A DNA stretch of 64,000 nt from JBMOKU01 sp049324315 (GCA_049324315.1 JBMOKU010000032.1:206413-270412); one strand, 5' to 3'. Shown: positions 25,033-34,500, counted from the stretch's first letter. The notes: generated from the letters alone by a model not told the origin. A program made the numbers and translations.

Positions 25033-26433
25033 CTAGTTTCGGCGCATAATTTCGCCAAACAATTCCTCATCGGTCGGCATGGTTGACGCTATTGGCGCAG
25101 AAACCCAAGTCACATTGATTAAATGCTTCCACGTAATGTTTTCGGAAGAAACATTTCCTCCCCAAGTACCGCAGCCCAGGGTCAGAGTCATTGGCATACC
25201 ATTTGTCCATGCGCCGCTGTTTGCAAGACATTGAGGCTGTCTAACCATAACACGGCTTGTTTTGGTATTGAGGGCAAGCTGCAGAATATGCTCTTCATTA
25301 TTGGAATGGATACCGCAGGAGTGACCGCTTCCATGATAGGCAGTAATGGCATTCACCTTATCAATTGCTTCCTGGAATTCTTTATATTTAAAAATTGTAG
25401 TCACTACGGACAATTTTTCACCTGAGAACAGATAATCAGGTCCTATACCTGTTTCCTCAACCATAAAGAATGTCTTTCCTTCCGGTAAGTCTATCCCTGC
25501 TTCTTTGGCTATGACTTGTGCTGATTGGGCAATAATCTTTGGACTCAGATGCCCATCATGCCACATAGCATGATGAAGCTTCACTTTCTCTTCCGAACTT
25601 ACGAGATAGCCACCTTCACTTTGAAGGTTTTGAAGCATTTCATCATAAATGCTCTCTTGAATCACACAGGAGTTTTCTGTAGAGCAGCTAGTTGCAAAGT
25701 CAAAGGTCTTACTTCTCATGATCTTATTGGCTGCATCCTTTAAGTCTGCTGTTTCATCCACCACAGTCACAGCATTACCCTGCCCTACACCATAAGCAGG
25801 TGTTCCGGAGCTGTAAGCAGCTTTTACCATGGCACCACCACCTGTAGCCAAGACTAAGTCTGCTTGTTTCATTAGTTCTCCACTGATATCCATCGTCGGT
25901 TCTTCAATACCGATTACTAAATCCTCCGGAGCACCGTATTGCTTCAATGTATCTCGAATAATATTGACAATCATTGTATTTGTTTTCTTTGTTCGGGGAT
26001 GAGGTGCCAGTATAATGGCGTTTCTTCCCTTGATGGCAAACATGGTTTTCAATACTGGTGTAGCCTCCGGATTGGTGCAAGGTACCAACGCTGCAACAAC
26101 GCCTACGGGTTTTGCTATTTTGATGATTTGCTTTTCTTCATCTCTTTCAATAACGCCTACCGACTTTTTGCCCTTCATATCCCGGAGACCGCCTCTGATT
26201 TTGTTCATCAGCTTCCCGTATTTTCCATCATAGTTACCTAACTGTGATTCTTCTACAGCAAGTTTTGCAATCTTATCTGCATTTTCTTCTTTTACGATAT
26301 TCCACGCAATAGCAGTACATAACTCATCTACTTTTTCCTGGGTGTAGGAGTCCGCTATTTTTTGGGCTTTTCTAGCTCTTTCTATCAATTCTTTTACATG
26401 CACTGCTGCGTTTTCATTGACCATATTGCTCAT
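25033..26433 (-). CDS. CoA-acylating aldehyde dehydrogenase in the iolA position
   Basis: 466 residues from the ATG at 26433 (site AAAAGGAGG). The sequence is of the acylating-aldehyde-dehydrogenase type (as in EutE, SucD and the AdhE N-terminus), with the catalytic cysteine in FATSCSTENSCVIQ and the tail GCGTWGGNVSSENITWKHL. It does not resemble the longer methylmalonate/malonate-semialdehyde dehydrogenase IolA. In the pathway the aldehyde after IolJ is malonate semialdehyde, so this enzyme may oxidise it to a CoA thioester. Sulfoacetaldehyde or succinate-semialdehyde dehydrogenase activity cannot be excluded. Confidence 0.83.
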   Translation of the reverse strand: MSNMVNENAAVHVKELIERARKAQKIADSYTQEKVDELCTAIAWNIVKEENADKIAKLAVEESQLGNYDGKYGKLMNKIRGGLRDMKGKKSVGVIERDEEKQIIKIAKPVGVVAALVPCTNPEATPVLKTMFAIKGRNAIILAPHPRTKKTNTMIVNIIRDTLKQYGAPEDLVIGIEEPTMDISGELMKQADLVLATGGGAMVKAAYSSGTPAYGVGQGNAVTVVDETADLKDAANKIMRSKTFDFATSCSTENSCVIQESIYDEMLQNLQSEGGYLVSSEEKVKLHHAMWHDGHLSPKIIAQSAQVIAKEAGIDLPEGKTFFMVEETGIGPDYLFSGEKLSVVTTIFKYKEFQEAIDKVNAITAYHGSGHSCGIHSNNEEHILQLALNTKTSRVMVRQPQCLANSGAWTNGMPMTLTLGCGTWGGNVSSENITWKHLINVTWVSAPIASTMPTDEELFGEIMRRN

Positions 26434-26468
26434 AACTTTTCCTCCTTTTTGTTCTTTCAAACACTTAA

Positions 26469-26488
26469 AATCGCAAACGTTTGCGATT
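26469..26488. promoter_or_regulatory. LacI-type palindrome before the dehydrogenase gene
   Basis: AATCGCAAACGTTTGCGATT, a perfect 20-base palindrome in the iolC-dehydrogenase gap. On the minus strand TTGAAT and TTAAGT flank its core with 17 bases between, so it may cover a weak internal promoter. Its centre matches the palindromes at 32750, 33053 and 34321. Confidence 0.75.
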
Positions 26489-26505
26489 CAAGTGTAAAAA
26501 AAACT

Positions 26506-27513
26506 TTATATAATAATTTCTCCATTGTCACATTTTTTGATATATTCTTTAATCTCTTCTGCCGTTGGCATAGCATCAGAACAGCTGTGGCTGGAGATAA
26601 CAATAGATGCTGAAGCCGCACCAAATGACATGGCGTCAGCTACATCCCACCCCTGCATCAGGCCATAAATAAATGCAGATGCGTATGAATCTCCTGCGCC
26701 AAAGGTTTTGATTACTTTTGCCGGATAGATCTTTCCTTTGAAGGCATCTCCTTCTTTGGTATAAGCTATAGACCCTTCTTTTCCGTGCTTAATGACGACA
26801 ATTTTTGCGTGATGATCGAACCATTTTTTTGCCGTTGCATAATCATCCTTATTACCCGGCATGGTTAGTTCTTCCATCATATCGAATTCTTCTCTAGTAC
26901 CGATGATCACATCACATTTTTCAGCTGCCAGATTATAATATACAGAGGTTTCATCTTTTGACTGCCATGTGTATGGACGATAATCAATATCGAAAAATAC
27001 CATGGTGTTGTGTTTTCTTGCATAACTCAATGCCAGAAAGACAGCTTCTCTAGATGGACTTTTTGCCAGAGCTGTACCGGAAATCAGTAAAGCTTTTGCA
27101 TTCTTGATATATTCTTCATTCACATCCCTTGGCTCCAGCTTCAAGTCAGCTACATTATCACGATACATCAAGATACTGCAATCTGTAGGACTCTTAATCT
27201 CCGTAAAAGCCAACCCTGTAACGCTTCCTGATTTATCTGTTATAACACCTGTAGTGTCAATTCCATCCTTTTTCAAGTATTGAACGATATATCGCCCCAT
27301 TTGGTCGTCAGCTACCCGGCCAATAAAGCCAACCTTCATACCCAATCTCGCCATACCCACCGTGATATTTGCAGGTGATCCACCTAAATATTTGGTAAAA
27401 GTCATGGTTTCTTCCATAGGCCGATTGATTTCGTTAGCATTCAGGTCAATACATAGCCGTCCCATCCCAATAAAGTCCAATGTTTTTTTACTGTCAAAGT
27501 TTAAATTATTCAA
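26506..27513 (-). CDS. iolC: 5-dehydro-2-deoxygluconokinase
   Basis: 335 residues of the PfkB kinase family, starting at a TTG (27513) with GGAGG six bases before it. PfkB motif 1 is in YLGGSPANITVGMARLG, and motif 2, with the catalytic aspartate, is in FGAGDSYASAFIYGLMQGW. It phosphorylates 2-deoxy-5-keto-D-gluconate. It is downstream of the ABC-transporter genes and upstream of the acylating dehydrogenase in the operon. Confidence 0.92.
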   Translation of the reverse strand: MNNLNFDSKKTLDFIGMGRLCIDLNANEINRPMEETMTFTKYLGGSPANITVGMARLGMKVGFIGRVADDQMGRYIVQYLKKDGIDTTGVITDKSGSVTGLAFTEIKSPTDCSILMYRDNVADLKLEPRDVNEEYIKNAKALLISGTALAKSPSREAVFLALSYARKHNTMVFFDIDYRPYTWQSKDETSVYYNLAAEKCDVIIGTREEFDMMEELTMPGNKDDYATAKKWFDHHAKIVVIKHGKEGSIAYTKEGDAFKGKIYPAKVIKTFGAGDSYASAFIYGLMQGWDVADAMSFGAASASIVISSHSCSDAMPTAEEIKEYIKKCDNGEIII

Positions 27514-27566
27514 ACCGTCACCTCCCAAAACTACTACATTAATTTATAATTTATTTAAATACATTA

Positions 27567-28541
27567 CTATCTCTTTTTGTTTTTCTTCGCGTCAAGCAGT
27601 ACTGCACCAACAATGATACAGCCTTTTAATATCTGCTGCCAGTAGGATGATACGTTCATTAAGTCAAGACCATTGTTTAAAACACCTATGATTAATGCAC
27701 CTACGATTGTTCCAGTGATTTTACCAATACCGCCATTTAAACTGGTACCACCGATTACAGCGGAAGCAATGGCATCCAATTCATATCCAACACCCATACT
27801 TGGCTGTCCGGCAGTAATCCTTGCGGTCAAGATGATACCTGCTAGAGCTGATAACGTACCGGCATAGGTAAATATTAATATTTTATATTTATCTACATTT
27901 ATACCACAGATCCTGGCAGCCTGTTCATTTCCGCCTATGGCATAGGTATAGTTACCAAATTTCGTACTGCTTAATAAGAAGTGTGAAAGTACACCTATAG
28001 CAACAAAGATTATAATTGGTATCGGTAATCCTAAAATATCTCCTTGCCCTAAAAAGATAAAGGATGGTGAAAGATTTCCGATTGGACGTCCATCACTTAG
28101 TAATAGTGCCAATCCTCTAGCAGCAGTATACATACCGAGGGTAGAAATAAAAGGAGGTATTTTACCCTTGGCACTTATGGTACCGTTTATGCATCCTGCT
28201 AATGCACCAACTGCTAATCCTAATAGAATTGCTAAAAATATGTTTTGTCCTGGATGTGCAAAGCTTGCAACTGAAACAGATACAAGGGCGATTACAGAAC
28301 CTGAGGATAGGTCAATACCAGTGGTGATAATAACCATGGTAACACCCATTGCCACGATACCTATTACAGACATCTGCCTTACTATGTTTATCAAGTTTCT
28401 TGTTTTTAAGAAAGCCGGAGACATAAATGACATAAATATACACATGCCGATAAAAATCAATAATATACCATATTTGTTAAATAATTTTGCGGCGGTTTGT
28501 TTATAATCCGTTTTTTTTACTTCAGAAATATTGGTAGCCAT
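27567..28541 (-). CDS. Sugar ABC transporter permease (RbsC type)
   Basis: 324 residues of the RbsC/XylH-like permease family, mostly hydrophobic with about eight to ten predicted membrane segments (for example LLIFIGMCIFMSFMSPAFL and MSVIGIVAMGVTMVIITTG). The characteristic EAA-like region is around GNEQAARICGINV. The ATG at 28541 follows GGAGG; a TTG within that site is less plausible. It works with the ATPase and binding protein directly upstream, as an inositol importer by context. Confidence 0.9.
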   Translation of the reverse strand: MATNISEVKKTDYKQTAAKLFNKYGILLIFIGMCIFMSFMSPAFLKTRNLINIVRQMSVIGIVAMGVTMVIITTGIDLSSGSVIALVSVSVASFAHPGQNIFLAILLGLAVGALAGCINGTISAKGKIPPFISTLGMYTAARGLALLLSDGRPIGNLSPSFIFLGQGDILGLPIPIIIFVAIGVLSHFLLSSTKFGNYTYAIGGNEQAARICGINVDKYKILIFTYAGTLSALAGIILTARITAGQPSMGVGYELDAIASAVIGGTSLNGGIGKITGTIVGALIIGVLNNGLDLMNVSSYWQQILKGCIIVGAVLLDAKKNKKR

Positions 28542-28607
28542 GTTATTTAATTCCTCCAAATCATTAAGATTTTGTACTAAACAATATTTGAATAATTACT
28601 ATGCATT

Positions 28608-30107
28608 TTACATCATATCTTTCGTTACCATATGCATGATTTTCTCTTGACTTGCTTCTTCTCTAGCCAATTCACCCATTTTTCTGCCTTCATGCATAAC
28701 AACAATTCTATCGCTCATTCCTAAAATTTCAGGCATCTCCGATGAAATCATTATGATAGCCTTACCCTCTTGGGCCAGCTTTGACATGAGTTTATGAATC
28801 TCTGCTTTAGCACCTACGTCAATACCTCTGGTAGGTTCATCAATAATTAATATGTCAGGGTCATTTAAAAGCCATCTAGCCAAAAGAACCTTCTGTTGAT
28901 TTCCACCACTTAAATACATGATCTGTTGATCGAGATTTGGCGTCTTAATACTTAATTTTTCCTTTTGCTCTTCACATTTTTCATTGATCAATTTCTGATT
29001 CTTGTAACCATTACTGATAAAGCTGTCTATGCTGGCATTGACCATATTATCTCTCACAGATAGTGGTAGAAAACATCCTGTTAGTTTTCTGTCCTCGGTG
29101 AGCATACCTAGCCTGTACTTGATTGCATCACTTGGAGATTCCATCTCAACTTTTTGTCCATGAACATAAATCTCTCCTGCATCTGCCGGATGTATACCAA
29201 ATACACTTTCCATTACTTCTGTTCTACCAGCACCCATCAATCCCGCTATACCAACTATCTCACCTTTTTTTACATCAAAGCTTACATCTTTAAATTTACC
29301 ATTTCTAGTAAGATTTCTTACAGATAGGGCAACTTCGCCTATTTCTGTCTCTTCCTTGTGGAATACCTGCTTAATTTCTCGACCTACCATCATTTCGATT
29401 AATTTATCCTTGTCTAGTTCTTTTGCAGGCAGCATACCAACAAACTGTCCATCTCTCAAAACAGTAATATCATCGGAAATTTTAAAAACCTCATCCATCT
29501 TGTGGGTAATATATATAATAGATACGCCTTTTGATTTGAGATTATCTATGATTTTGAATAAGTGGTCGACCTCTTTTTCAGTTATCGCTGATGTAGGCTC
29601 ATCCATAATTATCAAGTCCGCATTATACGATACCGCTGTGGCTATTTCAACCATTTGCAGGTTTGCAATACTTAAATCTTTCATCTTAGCTTTAGGATTG
29701 ATATTTATCCCTAGACCGTCTAATAATTTTTTTGTCTCGTCATACATCTTCTTTTTATCTATCCAACCCGTATTACCTATGGTTGGCTCTTTACCTAAAA
29801 AAATATTTTCCGCAACTGTCATATAAGGAATTGGGCTTAATTCCTGGTGGATCATCGATATACCACTATTTAATGCATCAACGGGTCCCTTAAGTTTCAG
29901 CTCTTCACCTTTAAAAATCAGCTTTCCGCTATCGGGTGTATAAATCCCAAATATAATTTTCATCATCGTGGACTTTCCTGCACCATTTTCACCCATTAGG
30001 GCATGGATTGTCCCTTTTCTTACTTTCAATTGTATGTTGTCTAGTGCTTTAACACCTGGAAATGACTTAGATATTTGCTGCATTTCTAAGATATATTCAT
30101 TGTTCAT
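28608..30107 (-). CDS. Sugar ABC transporter ATP-binding protein (RbsA/MglA type)
   Basis: 499 residues with two nucleotide-binding domains. The first has Walker A GENGAGKST (about residue 40), Walker B LIIMDEPTSAI and its own signature; the second has a degenerate P-loop (AGLMGAGRTEVME) and the ABC signature LSGGNQQKV with LIIDEPTRGIDVGA. This asymmetric tandem layout is typical of the RbsA group. A site GGGGGAGG precedes the ATG. It powers uptake with the neighbouring permease and binding protein. Confidence 0.93.
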   Translation of the reverse strand: MNNEYILEMQQISKSFPGVKALDNIQLKVRKGTIHALMGENGAGKSTMMKIIFGIYTPDSGKLIFKGEELKLKGPVDALNSGISMIHQELSPIPYMTVAENIFLGKEPTIGNTGWIDKKKMYDETKKLLDGLGININPKAKMKDLSIANLQMVEIATAVSYNADLIIMDEPTSAITEKEVDHLFKIIDNLKSKGVSIIYITHKMDEVFKISDDITVLRDGQFVGMLPAKELDKDKLIEMMVGREIKQVFHKEETEIGEVALSVRNLTRNGKFKDVSFDVKKGEIVGIAGLMGAGRTEVMESVFGIHPADAGEIYVHGQKVEMESPSDAIKYRLGMLTEDRKLTGCFLPLSVRDNMVNASIDSFISNGYKNQKLINEKCEEQKEKLSIKTPNLDQQIMYLSGGNQQKVLLARWLLNDPDILIIDEPTRGIDVGAKAEIHKLMSKLAQEGKAIIMISSEMPEILGMSDRIVVMHEGRKMGELAREEASQEKIMHMVTKDMM

Positions 30108-30208
30108 TGATTTCAGCCTCCCCCATACCTTTTTTGGGGAAAAGGACGCTTACTTAAAATTTCGGCGTCCCCTCCATTATTGTTGTTATCTTTTAAACCA
30201 ATTTTTTA

Positions 30209-31183
30209 TTACTTAGGTAAATATTGCTCATAGTTATCCTTCGTTACTAATTCATAAGGAATCCAAACGATTTTATCAACGTTTTCGCCTTTAGCAACTT
30301 TTACTGCTGTTTCAATACCGCCTTTTCCTTGTCCAACAGCATCTTGGAATACTGTAATTTCAAGCTTGCCTTCTTTAACATACTCTAGGGCATCAGGAGT
30401 AGCATCAACACCTGCAACTACTACTTGATCAAGTTTACCTTCTGCTTCAAGAGCCATGATTGCACCTATAGCCATTTCATCATTGTTAGATAAAACAGCA
30501 TCAATTTTTTCACCAGATTGTAACCAGTTTTCCATTAATGTCATACCTTCGGCTCTTTGCCATTTAGCAGTGTTTTCTTTTACAATCTTAACATCCGGAT
30601 ACTTGGCAACAACATCCTTGTTACCTTGCGTTCTCATGATAGCAGCTTCCTGTCCTAGTTCACCGTTCATGATTACGACATTTCCTTTTCCACCAATCAT
30701 TTCCATAACCTTTTCAGCTTGCATTGTACCTGCAACAATGGAGTCAGACCCAACAAAAGAAGTAACCAATTCCATGTCAGCTTCAACAGGTGCTCTGTTC
30801 ATAACTACTAATGGAATACCAGCATCATGCGCTGCTTTAGCTACAGGGCCAAATCCTGGAACATCAACAGGGATCGTTAATATAACATCTACACCTTGTG
30901 TAATGAATGTTTCTACTTGTGATAATTGTTTACCGGAGTCATTCTTTGCATCGACCATGATAACTTCTACATCATCATTTGCTTCATCATAAGCTCTGAT
31001 CGCATCGTACAGGTATGATAACCACTTGTCATCAAAGATAGGCATTGCAGCACCAACAACGATCTTGTCCTTAGCTGCAGGCTCTTCACTGACAGGAGCA
31101 GGTTGCTCTTTTGCACAGCCAGCAAATAATGCTATACCCATCATTAAAACCAACAGCAAAGCAACTATTCTTTTTGTTTTCAT
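30209..31183 (-). CDS. ABC transporter sugar-binding lipoprotein
   Basis: 324 residues. A signal peptide with lipobox (MGIALFAGC) places it on the outer face of the membrane. The mature protein is a ribose/xylitol-type periplasmic binding protein (KIVVGAAMPIFDDKWLSYLYD near the N-terminus, then GADVILTIPVDVPG-like pattern). It is the first transporter gene of the iol operon; myo-inositol is the probable ligand by context. A strong GAGGGGG site precedes the ATG. Confidence 0.9.
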   Translation of the reverse strand: MKTKRIVALLLVLMMGIALFAGCAKEQPAPVSEEPAAKDKIVVGAAMPIFDDKWLSYLYDAIRAYDEANDDVEVIMVDAKNDSGKQLSQVETFITQGVDVILTIPVDVPGFGPVAKAAHDAGIPLVVMNRAPVEADMELVTSFVGSDSIVAGTMQAEKVMEMIGGKGNVVIMNGELGQEAAIMRTQGNKDVVAKYPDVKIVKENTAKWQRAEGMTLMENWLQSGEKIDAVLSNNDEMAIGAIMALEAEGKLDQVVVAGVDATPDALEYVKEGKLEITVFQDAVGQGKGGIETAVKVAKGENVDKIVWIPYELVTKDNYEQYLPK

Positions 31184-31299
31184 GAAAAAATTCCCCCTCT
31201 AAAATAGTTTTTTATAAGAACTCAAACTCTTAAATCTTATGTGAATTATGAGAATCTGAGTTTTTACCTATTATTATCTGAATCAGATTTGTTTTGCAG

Positions 31300-31339
31300 A
31301 TGGGGAGTAGAAGAAGCTCCAGCTCTTACACCTACTCCC
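31300..31339. repeat. Cruciform-like palindrome in transporter gap
   Basis: GGGAGTAG and CTACTCCC pair around an inner AAGCTCCAGCTCTT palindrome. The remainder of the gap 31184-31573 holds no supportable gene. Transcription from the dehydrogenase gene would pass through this hairpin. Confidence 0.55.
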
Positions 31340-31573
31340 GTCAACCTGCACTATATTATGGATTTGAAGAGGCTTATGACAATAAGTAAATATTTTTTGT
31401 GTTTAATCCGCTTCATTCTTTCATCATTTGGAAAATTCGTGAAATTTCCGTTATACCTTTTCCTTTATTCAGAACATATGGGAGGGGCGGAATGTTTGAG
31501 TAAGGATTTATTATCTGTGAAATGATTCAAAACAAGCCTCTTGCCTCCATAAGAAATATACTGCTTTCCAAGA

Positions 31574-32587
31574 TTACAGGGTAACCAAACGCTTTTCTCT
31601 GAAGGATTCTGTTGCTGCATATGCAATAATGGTAGATTTTGTACCATCATACACAGAGATGTCCGGCTTTCTGTTTTCCAGGATACAATTAACAAATTCT
31701 TGAACTTCATCTACATATGCCTGCTCAAATCTTTCTAAAAAGTTTTGTGAGCATTCTTTTCTTACACCGTGCTCATCCAATATTTCTACCAGATTCTTTT
31801 GTGGCACTGCACCTATTCTCAAAATACCCTTTGTGCCGATGATTTCTGTTTCAACATTGTAGCCATGGGGTGCTGTCCTACCTGCAAATAAAAACGCCAT
31901 GGTTCCATTCTTAAACTGCATTAAAGCGGAAACGTTATCCCCATCTTGATACTGTCCGAATTCGGGATGCGCATAACATCCACCGATTGCATAAACCGTT
32001 TCAGCTTCAGATTCTAAAAACCATCTGGCTAAATCGATATCATGTACCGCCATATCTATAAATTGCCCGCCGCTATGTCCGGCATATTTGATGGCTCCTT
32101 CAATGGCACTCTCAGGATCCTGACTGTAACCCCTGAAAAGAATAGGTTTTCCTATGGCTCCTTCTGAAATCCTTTTCTTCGCATATGCATAGGAAGGATC
32201 ATATCTTCTCATAAAGCCTAACATAAATATTTTGTCAGGATGCTTTTCCACAGCAGCCTCTGCCATTTTACATTCTTCTAAAGATGTTCCCAAAGGCTTT
32301 TCACTGAAAACATGGAATCCCGCATCTAAAGCCTCAGCAATTTGATGGCAGTGTTCCGCTGAAGGAGATGAAATAAAAATAGCGTTCAATTCTTTATTTT
32401 TTAACATCTCGCTGAAATCCGTATAGCCGTATGGGACACCCCAAGATTTCTGTACTTCGTCAACCTCTTCTTGGATGACGCTGCATACTGCAGTCAGCTC
32501 TGCATTGGGTATTCTAAAGGCAATATTCTCGGCATGTTTTCTGCCTAACCTACCGAGACCTACTGCTCCGATTTTGACTTTGTTCAT
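31574..32587 (-). CDS. Gfo/Idh oxidoreductase, probable scyllo-inositol dehydrogenase
   Basis: 337 residues. Rossmann motif GAVGLGRLGRKHAEN, catalytic lysine in SEKPLGTS, and MAVHDIDLARWFL with the histidine and aspartates of the inositol dehydrogenases. The NAD-linked scyllo-inositol dehydrogenase IolX is the closest type I can recall, but myo-inositol activity is possible. It is the first gene after the operon promoter at 32777, with the GCAAACGTTTGC palindrome between. The ATG at 32587 is chosen over one at 32611 by spacing from GAGGAG. Confidence 0.8.
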   Translation of the reverse strand: MNKVKIGAVGLGRLGRKHAENIAFRIPNAELTAVCSVIQEEVDEVQKSWGVPYGYTDFSEMLKNKELNAIFISSPSAEHCHQIAEALDAGFHVFSEKPLGTSLEECKMAEAAVEKHPDKIFMLGFMRRYDPSYAYAKKRISEGAIGKPILFRGYSQDPESAIEGAIKYAGHSGGQFIDMAVHDIDLARWFLESEAETVYAIGGCYAHPEFGQYQDGDNVSALMQFKNGTMAFLFAGRTAPHGYNVETEIIGTKGILRIGAVPQKNLVEILDEHGVRKECSQNFLERFEQAYVDEVQEFVNCILENRKPDISVYDGTKSTIIAYAATESFREKRLVTL

Positions 32588-32749
32588 AGTCAATGCACTC
32601 CTCTTAATCATAAATGCCTATTGTTTGACACTCAATAAATTATTTCGATTTCATATAATCGAAAACCTTTTCTAAAAAAATAAATCTTTCTATTTCGTTA
32701 TTTTCAGGAGAATATGAATCACTATTTAAAAATATTTTCACATTTATTT

Positions 32750-32761
32750 GCAAACGTTTGC
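32750..32761. promoter_or_regulatory. LacI-type operator of the iol operon
   Basis: GCAAACGTTTGC begins about 15 bases downstream of the -10 box of the operon promoter, a repressing position. It resembles a cre site, so CcpA binding is an alternative to the local LacI protein. Confidence 0.75.
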
Positions 32762-32776
32762 TATATTCGTAATATT

Positions 32777-32805
32777 ATATTACTACAGGGTTTCATGTTT
32801 GTCAA
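32777..32805 (-). promoter_or_regulatory. Main promoter of the iol operon
   Basis: TTGACA (32800-32805), a 17-base spacer and TAATAT (32777-32782) on the minus strand. The leader of roughly 180 bases then crosses the operator. Confidence 0.75.
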
Positions 32806-33052
32806 TTAGAAATAGTCTGTCAATTTCGAATGATTTGATAATTGTTTAACAATTTTTATTTCCGTCTTTTTCTTTGAAAATCATTGAAAACGCCAGTGCA
32901 TAGCTATCCATCTTCAAACCCATCACTTATTCCATATCCTCTTCATTTTGTTATGCATCAATTTACGTGTACACCTGTAAAGTCATAACCCTGCGATGCC
33001 TTTTCCAGGAAACCGATTTCACTCATCAGTAAAATATGTAATAGTTAAAAAT

Positions 33053-33070
33053 TTCGCAAACGTTTGTGAA
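33053..33070. promoter_or_regulatory. LacI-type palindrome without an intact downstream gene
   Basis: TTCGCAAACGTTTGTGAA, one mismatch from a perfect palindrome. On the minus strand a possible TTGCGA/TATTTT promoter overlaps it, but the next 250 bases contain only short, interrupted coding-like stretches. Confidence 0.6.
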
Positions 33071-33090
33071 TTTTTTTTTTGTTTTTTGAA

Positions 33091-33195
33091 TAAAAAAGTC
33101 TTCCATTGGAAAACCTAATGGAAGACTTTTTGAAACGCATTTAACAGAAAGTACTGTATTAAGAAAATTTACACTTTCCTATGTGCTATAACAAA
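33091..33195. repeat. Repeat family C, copy 2
   Basis: Same two-hairpin layout as the copy at 12861 (AAAAAAGTCTTCC and GGAAGACTTTTT, then an A/T-rich stem ending ATGTGCTATAA). It sits at the 3' side of the LacI gene and may also end its transcript. Confidence 0.75.
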
Positions 33196-33222
33196 GGCCC
33201 TAACTTTTTAGGTTAGCGCCTT
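33196..33222 (-). terminator. Terminator of second LacI gene
   Basis: On the minus strand AGGCGCTAAC pairs with GTTAGGGCCT across an A-rich loop, followed by TTGTTAT. It begins at the last codon of the gene. Confidence 0.6.
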
Positions 33223-34268
33223 TATGAATTTACAATTTCCTTAAGCACATTTTGAACTTTTAGATTGGCTTTTTCACTTCTAGTTGTTTTTCTAACGATC
33301 AGCTCCGGTTCAAGAACGACTCGCTTTATCATTTTCTTTTCGTCTTTATTTTGTATCTGTTCCAGTAGGATTTCGAAGGATGATTTCCCCATATAATATG
33401 TGGGTTGACTGATTGTTGTTAATTGAACCTGTGGCAGCTCTGCAAAAGGTATATTATCGAACCCGCAGATACCAAATTCATCAGGAATATTTAAGCCATA
33501 TTCTTGGGCACAATGTAAAACACCTAACGCCATGACATCATTAACGGCAATGACAGCATCCGGCAAGTTGTCGGATTTCAATAGTTTTTGCATTAGGTCA
33601 TAACCGCTTTTCATCTTAAAATCACCACGTTGAATGATTGATTCATCAATAGGATAATTATGCTGGCTCAAAGCCCGCTTATAGCCTTCCAGTCTTGCTT
33701 CATTTGAAATTGATTTCGAATGTCCTCCAACAAATGCTATTTTTTTATAGCCCAGTTCAATCAAATGATTTGTCGCAAGATAGCCACCCCTAAAGTTGTC
33801 TGTTTCAACGGAACTATATTTTCCTCCCGCTGGTCGACTGTCTATAAATACAGTAGGTGTAGAAAGATACTGTTCTATCTCTTCATCATCTGAGGCGGCT
33901 TTAATGATGATACCGTCTACTCTTCTCTCTTGCAGTAGTTTTAAATAAGCCAGTTCTTTGTCCTTATCCCAGTTCGTATTACATAAGAAAACATTGTAAT
34001 GATGTTTACTGGCAGCTTCTTCCACACCACTGGCAATCGTTGGAAAAAAAGGATTTGTAATATCAGGAATCACCAATCCGATTGTCTTGGTATGCTTTGT
34101 CACCAAGCCCCTTGCAATGGCATTAGGCTTATACCCCATTTTCTTGGCTTCTGCCAATACTTTCTTCATGGTAGCTTGGTTTACGCCGGACTTACCGTTC
34201 AAAGCCCGCGATACGGTAGTATAGGAAACACCTGTTTTTTTTGCTATATCTTTGATGGTTACGCTCAT
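33222..34268 (-). CDS. LacI-family regulator of the iol operon
   Basis: 348 residues from the ATG at 34268 (AGGGA at six bases); an ATG six bases earlier abuts the site. The N-terminal helix-turn-helix (VTIKDIAKKTGVSYTTVSRAL) and hinge lead to a sugar-binding domain (KTIGLVIPDITNPFFPTIASG). Palindromes centred on GCAAACGTTTGC occur in its own promoter, at the iol promoter and before the iolA-position gene. It probably represses itself and the operon, with an inositol intermediate as inducer. Bacilli use a DeoR-type IolR instead. Regulation by CcpA through the same sites is an alternative. Confidence 0.87.
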   Translation of the reverse strand: MSVTIKDIAKKTGVSYTTVSRALNGKSGVNQATMKKVLAEAKKMGYKPNAIARGLVTKHTKTIGLVIPDITNPFFPTIASGVEEAASKHHYNVFLCNTNWDKDKELAYLKLLQERRVDGIIIKAASDDEEIEQYLSTPTVFIDSRPAGGKYSSVETDNFRGGYLATNHLIELGYKKIAFVGGHSKSISNEARLEGYKRALSQHNYPIDESIIQRGDFKMKSGYDLMQKLLKSDNLPDAVIAVNDVMALGVLHCAQEYGLNIPDEFGICGFDNIPFAELPQVQLTTISQPTYYMGKSSFEILLEQIQNKDEKKMIKRVVLEPELIVRKTTRSEKANLKVQNVLKEIVNS

Positions 34269-34313
34269 ATCCATTCCCTGCCTATATCATATTATTAGAA
34301 ATCCTTTGAATTC

Positions 34314-34342
34314 ATTATAACAAACGTTTGCGATTTTTTCAA
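34314..34342 (-). promoter_or_regulatory. Autoregulated promoter of second LacI gene
   Basis: TTGAAA (34337-34342), a 17-base spacer and TATAAT (34314-34319) on the minus strand. CAAACGTTTGCGATT (34321-34335) fills the spacer, so the repressor would occlude polymerase directly. Confidence 0.85.
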
Positions 34343-34500
34343 ATCATATTATAAGTTAATCAGCTTTGAAGTGTGATCTGTACCTGGAGGTATATTACCT
34401 ATGAGGCTTCATATTTGTCGGCTATTGGCCACCGGCTGCTAGCTACTGGCAAAATCAAAAAACATAAGCTAAGCCTAAGTGCAGCAACGGGTTAGCCGTA

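Noticed and set aside
31300..31389. 29-codon plus-strand frame (MGSRRSSSS...)
   Set aside because: No ribosome-binding site and coincides with a large palindrome; composition alone is not enough.
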